Positions 59,328 to 64,000 of a DNA stretch of 64,000 bases are shown in pieces. The stretch comes from Symbiodinium natans. Its lineage: Eukaryota; Sar; Dinophyceae; Suessiales; Symbiodiniaceae. The stretch spans positions 109,501 through 173,500 of the forward strand of contig CAJNDS010001524.1 of the NCBI GenBank assembly GCA_905221605.1, read 5' to 3'. Numbering within the stretch: position 1 is the first letter of the stretch; each line of letters starts with the position of its first letter. Below the pieces are notes generated by a model that saw only the letters and a list, made by a program, of their open reading frames with translations, was not told where the DNA came from and searched no databases. The translations under genes were made by a program, and so were the position numbers.

Positions 59328-59460
59328 TTCATGGTACTTATTAACCAAGTAGGACTGTACTTCTTAACCCACCGAGAAGCCCCTTAAGTGCCCTAGTATG
59401 CTTGTAAGTACAGTTACAAGTACAGTTCTCATTGGTTGGTAACTACGATGAACCTCCAAG
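59328..59460 (+). mobile_element. Hairpin intron element, family D
   Basis: TTCATGGTACTTATTAACC pairs with GGTTGGTAACTACGATGAAC; ends CCTCCAAG. Centre AAGCCCCTTAAGTGCCCTAG. Together with 53021 the most complete plus-orientation copy. Confidence 0.7.
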
Positions 59461-59995
59461 TAGGGGTTCGACCTTGGACCCTTGCGGTTGCCCCTTGGGT
59501 TTTGGGGTCCCTTTTTAAGGTTCCCTAAGGGAATATAAAGGCCATGTTAGGAGTATGTTGAGGGGAACCTTTAGGGGGTACAACCTTAAAAATCGAGTCT
59601 CCATCCCTGGACTCAACCCCCCATCATCCGCCCCCAACCCTCAGAAGCAGAAAGCCATGAGCCCCAAAAACCCCAAATCCTAAACCTACAAGCACAAAAA
59701 CACACTGAAGTAATAGTGTCAAGACATTCAGCCCCGTACCTCCTGACAGCCCTAAAACCCTAACTCAACCCAAGGAAAACCCCCAATTAAACCCCCTACT
59801 CCAACCCTTTTTACACACCTAAGAAGACCCTGACTCAAGCCTGATTAAACCCTAAACTCTTTTAACCCCCATTGAAACACCAAGTAAATCCTTCAAACCC
59901 TCAACCCTTCAAACCCTAAACCCTAAACCCTAAACCCTAAACCCTAAACCCTAAACCCTAAACCCTAAACCCTAAAACTTTACACCCTTCAAAAC

Positions 59996-60030
59996 CTCTG
60001 GGCTGAGTCTTCCTTGCCACGACAAGAGTC
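59996..60030 (-). CDS. Short exon candidate
   Basis: Minus strand, acceptor AGGGCGTCAG, donor AG|GTTTTG, reading DSCRGKEDSAQ. Confidence 0.4.
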
Positions 60031-60229
60031 CTGACGCCCTAGGCCCATACCTCCCACAACCCGAACCTTCGCCCTGAAATCTGTAGGATTTAGGGCCTAG
60101 TTTAGGGTTTAGGGTTTAGGGTTTCGGGTTTAGGGTTTAGGGTTTCGGGCTTAGGCTTTACGATGAGGGGTTTAGGGTCCCTAAAGGCCCTAAAGCCCTG
60201 AGCCCCCCCAAAAAAACCACCGAAAAAAC

Positions 60230-60304
60230 CTAAGCAGCCGCAGAGGAATCCCCAAGCCTTGACATCTGCCTTGATGGCGTCGCACGTGACGCAGCTGTAC
60301 ATGC
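60230..60304 (-). CDS. Exon with CxxC motifs
   Basis: Minus strand, acceptor GGGCTCTTAG, donor AG|GTTTTT, 75 bp. Reads MYSCVTCDAIKADVKAWGFL, then CGCL. Two cysteine pairs suggest a zinc ribbon, family unknown. Confidence 0.5.
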   Translation of the reverse strand, partial: ACTAASRATPSRQMSRLGDSSAAA

Positions 60305-60562
60305 CTAAGAGCCCAAGAGCAGAAGGGTTTAGGGTTTAGGGTTTAGGGTTTAGGGTTTAGGATTAGAGACTTCGTAGGCACGCTGGTGCTTCGGGCTTGG
60401 GCTTGAGAGTTTTGGGGGTTTGGGCTCGGGCGCTTCTGGGTTTAGGGTTTAGGGTTCAGGGTTTAGGTTTTGGGGTTTAGGGTCTAGGGTTTAGGGTCTA
60501 GGGTTTAGGGTTTAGGGTTTAGGGTTTAGGGTTTAGGGTCTGGGGTCTGCGTTTTGGCTCAG

Positions 60563-60618
60563 GCTTGGACCCCCTCAACGACGAATCCCTCGATCAGCTC
60601 TTGATTTATGAGATCTAA
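60563..60618 (+). CDS. Strong terminal exon, acidic
   Basis: Acceptor GTTTTGGCTCAG, 18 codons including TAA, reading LDPLNDESLDQLLIYEI. The acceptor region shares TTTTGGCTCA with the dinoflagellate spliced leader. Confidence 0.55.
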
Positions 60619-60789
60619 ACAGCCTACAAACCCTATAATCCTAAATGCTAGTTTAGGTTTTGGGGTTTAGGGCTTAGGGTTTATGGTTTATGGTTTAGCA
60701 TACGTGGAGTCGAGATCTGAGGGAAAATCACCCTAAAGTCCTTCAAAACTGCCCACTCTCCACCTGAAACCCTAAGCTTTGAAACACAA

Positions 60790-60940
60790 AATTACAGGGT
60801 TCTTAAGGGAGGGGGGTATGTAACCCAAGGTTCCACAATTATCCCCACTACTCCCCACTACTCCCTAAGTGCTCCCAAAGCTTCCCTAAGGTTTCCTAGG
60901 TACCTACCCGCCATGAACCCCCCTGTGTTAAGGACCCTAT
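60790..60940. other. Possible hairpin relic
   Basis: TTCTTAAGGGAGGGGGG and CCCCCCTGTGTTAAGGA could pair, with CCCACTACTCC repeats inside. Not assigned to families A-F. Confidence 0.3.
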
Positions 60941-61229
60941 AACAAACAGGCGCTGTGCTCGTCAGTCAGCGGAACAAGTTGACGTGCGAACAGGACTGTC
61001 GGCGTGTAGTGGCAACCACTAATTCGCTCACTTCATCTAGGTTTTCAAACTAACTACGTTGGCCCTTAAACCCTGTTGAAACATTTCTAGATAGGATTCT
61101 CTTCAGCCCAACAAGGGAAACAACAAATTCCCGCAGGCCTACCTACCTCTACACTTCATTGTTTCTTTGCTGTTCACGCACTTTCCAGTTCCTGTCGCTG
61201 GCTTTGCGCACTGGGTTCTGTGATTGAAG

Positions 61230-61589
61230 ATGCAGCGGAAAAATGCTGTTTGGGTTAAGGAAGCGTTAAGGAAGTCAATCGGCACTGGATATGTCCAGCC
61301 GAGATTCAAGATCACTACCTCTGACCTCTCCGGAAACCTCTCTCTTTTCCAGCGCTTGAACTGCATACTGCACAGTGGGCGACATGCGATTCGAGCGTAC
61401 ACTCTCGGATTGGTATCTACATGTCAACCTCATTCCCAGCTTTCTGCCCTGAAGTCCCTAAATCCGACAGCATGCAGCCAGGGAGCTTCCCTGGGACTCA
61501 CTCTTATTCCTGGCTGCAATGGGCTTGCGGTGCATAATGGCTCTTTCGGGGGGGTGAGTGGGTATGGGCGAGGGTTGTCTAAACCCTAA
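61230..61589 (+). CDS. Candidate gene start, unknown protein
   Basis: ATG at 61230 opens 119 codons to TAA at the first CCCTAA. Reads MQRKNAVWVKEALRKSIGTG, then RFKITTSDLSGNLSLFQRLN. No repeats from 60.95 to 61.57 kb. The first part (to donor TTG|GTATCT at 61410) is the most convincing; the rest may include a further exon. A minus frame (61402-61139) is also open. Confidence 0.5.
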   Translation: MQRKNAVWVKEALRKSIGTGYVQPRFKITTSDLSGNLSLFQRLNCILHSGRHAIRAYTLGLVSTCQPHSQLSALKSLNPTACSQGASLGLTLIPGCNGLAVHNGSFGGVSGYGRGLSKP

Positions 61590-61627
61590 ACCCTAAACCG
61601 CTAGAGCCTTATCTGTAAAAAGCATAC

Positions 61628-61660
61628 GAAAACAACATTAAGAGCCTTCATCCGCGCGCA
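61628..61660 (-). CDS. Microexon candidate
   Basis: Minus strand, acceptor CTTCGGTTCTTGCAG, donor TTC|GTATGC, exactly 11 codons: CARMKALNVVF. The plus frame over this block (NIKSLHPRALQEPKRLP, donor GTACGT) is a rival. Confidence 0.4.
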
Positions 61661-61758
61661 CTGCAAGAACCGAAGCGGCTGCCCAGGTACGTAGGCTTCT
61701 GGGTTTGGGGTTTAGGGTTTAGGGTTTAGGGCTAGGGTTGAGGGCCCCCCAAGCCCAC

Positions 61759-61839
61759 CTGTACTTCTTGTAGTTCGGGCCCTGCCGGACCATGAGGCCT
61801 TTGCCGTCGCCCTGGGCCCAGTACGGGCCCTCGCCGGTC
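61759..61839 (-). CDS. DUF1336 / EDR2-C-like exon
   Basis: Minus strand, 81 bp, acceptor GCACCAAG, donor CAG|GTGGGC. Reads YWAQGDGKGLMVRQGPNYKK. A Trp residue, then VRxGPNYxK, is the opening signature of the DUF1336 domain (EDR2 C-terminal), found in plant and algal START-domain proteins. Only this start of the domain is visible; flanking exons were not joined. Confidence 0.5.
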
Positions 61840-62064
61840 CTTGGTGCACTTCAAGGGCGTCGGGTTTGTTGAGGGTTGAGAGTTGAGGGTTGAGGGTTGA
61901 GGGTTTAGGGTTTAGGGTTTAGGGTGTAGGGTTTAGAGTTTAGGGTTTAGGGTACCCTAAATCCTAAAGCTCAGAAGCCTGAATCAGCACAATCAGCAAC
62001 CCGAAGCCATAAACCCACAGGGCAAGTGGCCGTAGGAAACTCAGAGGTTCCCCCGTAACCCTGC

Positions 62065-62335
62065 TTTAGGGTTTAGGCTTTAGGGTTTAGGGTTTAGGGT
62101 TTAGGGTTTAGGAATTAGGGTTTAGGGTTTAGGGTTTAGGGTTTAGGGTTAGGGTTTAGGGTTTAGGGTTTAGGGTTTAGGGTTTAGGGTTTAGGGTTTA
62201 GGGTTTAGGGTTTAGGGTTTAGGGTTTAGGGTTTAGGGTTTAGGGTTTAGGGTTTAGGGTTTAGGGTTTAGGGTTTAGGGTTTAGGGTTTAGGGTTTAGG
62301 GTTTAGGGTTTAGGGTTTAGGGTTTAGGGTTTAGG
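62065..62335. repeat. TTTAGGG array, 270 bp
   Basis: About 38 units with one TTTAGGAA and one TTAGGG change. Confidence 0.97.
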
Positions 62336-62396
62336 GTTGGCTTTGTGGGATTTCGGGCCTGTTTCGTTTGGCCATGGAATTCATCAGGGCCCTTAA
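62336..62396 (-). CDS. Candidate exon (strand uncertain)
   Basis: Minus frame ALMNSMAKRNRPEIPQSQP; plus frame LALWDFGPVSFGHGIHQ. No clean site pair on either strand. Confidence 0.3.
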
Positions 62397-62479
62397 CCCT
62401 AAACCCTACAACTGATCTAAGCCCAACGAATTCGCCAGGGTTTAGGGTTTGGGGTTTAGGGTTTAGGGTTTCCCTAAAC

Positions 62480-62564
62480 CCCTCTAAGCCAGGTGTCGGT
62501 GGCAGGTAGTCCTCCTTCCACTCCTTCATCGTCCTGCCAAGCCACTGGTTCGTCGCCCGGATTT
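62480..62564 (-). CDS. Strong exon, unknown protein
   Basis: Minus strand, acceptor TTAATTCCTTTGCAG, donor GG|GTTTAG, 85 bp. Reads IRATNQWLGRTMKEWKEDYL, then PPTPGLEG. One of the best site pairs, with the donor supplied by a telomere-type unit. Confidence 0.6.
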
Positions 62565-63021
62565 CTGCAAAGGAATTAAATCGGACCTGGGATCGAGTTG
62601 AAGTGCTCAGTTTAGGGCTTAGGGTTCAGGATTTAGGGTTTAGGGTTTAGGGTTTTGAGGAGGGTTGAGGGTCTAGGGCTGCATGGGGGCGCTGAACTCT
62701 CCAGGCCACGAAGCCTGGAGGAATAAACCCCAACCCAAAGGCGCTTGAACCTAACACACAAAGAATCTTACACCCTCAACAAGGAGGGTTTCGGGTTCAG
62801 GGCTTAGGGTTTAGGGTTTAGGGCGTATATGCTGCGAGCCCACCCTGAATCCAAAAAGTCGACACCCTATTACAGCATTTAAACGTTCTAAACCCCCCCC
62901 CCTATCCCCCGACCCTCATCCTGTCGGCCAACGAAGCCCTCCAAACCCACTAAACCCGAAAGCCTGCACCGCCCCAAACTATCAAAACTTAAAACCCCTT
63001 AACCCTAAACCCTAAAACTAA

Positions 63022-63125
63022 AAACCCTACGAACCCTACGAACCCTACGAACCCCACGAACCCCACGAACCCCACGAACCCCACGAACCCCACGAACCCT
63101 ACGAACCCCACGAACCCTACGAACC
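63022..63125. repeat. CCCCACGAA nonamer array
   Basis: About 12 units of CCCCACGAA/CCCTACGAA. Confidence 0.95.
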
Positions 63126-63130
63126 TGCAG

Positions 63131-63203
63131 ACTCGAGGGGCAGGGGCCGGCGCGCTCGGGGCCGCACTAGCACTGGAGCACTCCAGGGGCTGGCTGCCTC
63201 AGG
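63131..63203 (+). CDS. Candidate exon, Ala-rich
   Basis: Acceptor GAACCTGCAG, donor CAGG|GTGGAT. Reads GAGALGAALALEHSRGWLP. Minus frame is also open. Confidence 0.4.
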
Positions 63204-63590
63204 GTGGATTCAGGGTTTAAGGTTGAGGGTTTAGGGTTTAGGGTTGAGGGTGTAGGGTTCAGGGTTGAGGGTTTAGGGTTTAGGGTTCTGGGTTTAGGGT
63301 TCAGGGGTTAGGGTTGAGGGTTTTGGCGGCTACCTCAGGGTACTTTTGTGCGTTCGGGGGGTTTAGGGTGTTGGCTTTCAGGGTTTAGGGTGTAGGGTTC
63401 GCGGTTTTGGCTTGCGGGGTTTTGGGGTTCGGGGTTCAAGTTTTTAGGGTTTTGGGGCTTGGAGGGTTGGGGGGTGACTTGGGGGGTTGGGCGTGCGAGC
63501 CTGGGGGTTTTCGGATTTGGGGGTCGAGGGTGTGCACTTTGGGTTTCGGACTGGTGAGTGAGGATGGGGCGGCTTCTCCTCCCTCAGCTT

Positions 63591-63917
63591 GCAGGTACTT
63601 GTCCTCTAGAAAACATTCACAACAGGAGCCCCAACATAACACAACGTACAGTAAACCCCCCCAAAGAGTTGGAACATGCTCATCCCCACACCCCAAAAAG
63701 TATACTACAGGGAATTCCAGCTCTAATCATCCTTAAACCATGTTCCAACTTTCTGGAGTTTACTGCTGTTGGACAATTGTCACTAATGCGCCTGGATTTG
63801 GCGTCAGAACCCGCCGAGGCCCGAAACACCAAGGCGGGGCCAAGGCAATCGACGCGCAGCGCTTGCAAATCAAATGCTACAATCGATGGGCCATACTTAA
63901 GATCAGTACATGAGTAG
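63591..63917 (+). CDS. Terminal coding block, unknown protein
   Basis: Acceptor TTCTCCTCCCTCAG, open to TGA at 63915. Reads CPLENIHNRSPNITQRTVNP, then LTLxxLDLASEPAEARNTKA-like charged sequence and ATIDGPYLRSVHE. Repeat-free. A consensus donor CTG|GTGAGT at 63553 may end the preceding exon. Confidence 0.45.
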   Translation, partial: AGTCPLENIHNRSPNITQRTVNPPKELEHAHPHTPKSILQGIPALIILKPCSNFLEFTAVGQLSLMRLDLASEPAEARNTKAGPRQSTRSACKSNATIDGPYLRSVHE

Positions 63918-64000
63918 TACTCTGATCTCTTTTTGGAACCCCAACCCCTAACCCCTAAACCCTAAACCGGGCCTGACAAACCGGAGAGTGCGGAGGAGGC

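Overview
This looks like a nuclear genome segment from a eukaryote with the Arabidopsis-type telomere repeat (TTTAGGG). A dinoflagellate or related alga fits best: GC-rich compact exons, introns that are mobile hairpins, and extreme microsatellite load. The sequence alone does not prove the lineage, and nothing looks bacterial or viral.

Layout. 1-3.1 kb has no telomere-type repeats. It holds two copies of a foldback element with TTGGATTTT and GTGC minisatellites around a GC-rich, coding-like but broken block. From 3.1 kb to the end the DNA is a mosaic: runs of TTTAGGG or CCCTAAA (and variants) alternate with unique blocks of about 60-300 bp. Many unique blocks carry an acceptor AG, an open frame and a donor GT, so I read them as small exons of ordinary genes whose introns are filled with telomere-type repeats or with short inverted-repeat elements that bring their own GT and AG. 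Several adjacent exons join in frame: 15077-15952 (five exons over two hairpin introns), 46137-46370, 31332-31662, 29795-30129, 25994-26448 and 7937-8160. Repeat-poor islands lie at 27.1-28.7 kb, 50.4-51.4 kb and around 61 kb. A tandem duplication of about 1.3 kb lies at 42.49-45.31 kb.

Gene content. Most exons have no family I can name. Recognisable pieces are WD40 blades on the minus strand (30.5, 33.1 and 37.1 kb), a leucine-rich repeat exon (13.6 kb), a DUF1336/EDR2-C-like exon (61.8 kb), and weaker hints of an RRM (49.1 kb) and a ubiquitin-interacting motif (40.3 kb). Genes lie on both strands and often end close together. I see no tRNA or rRNA gene and no CRISPR array.

Main caution. 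In this GC-rich sequence the antisense frame of an exon is often open too, so the strand of a single exon without a joined partner is uncertain. Exon calls were made by hand from splice sites, open frames and residue composition; RNA-seq would settle them. Long homopolymer and G/C blocks may also contain assembly errors.
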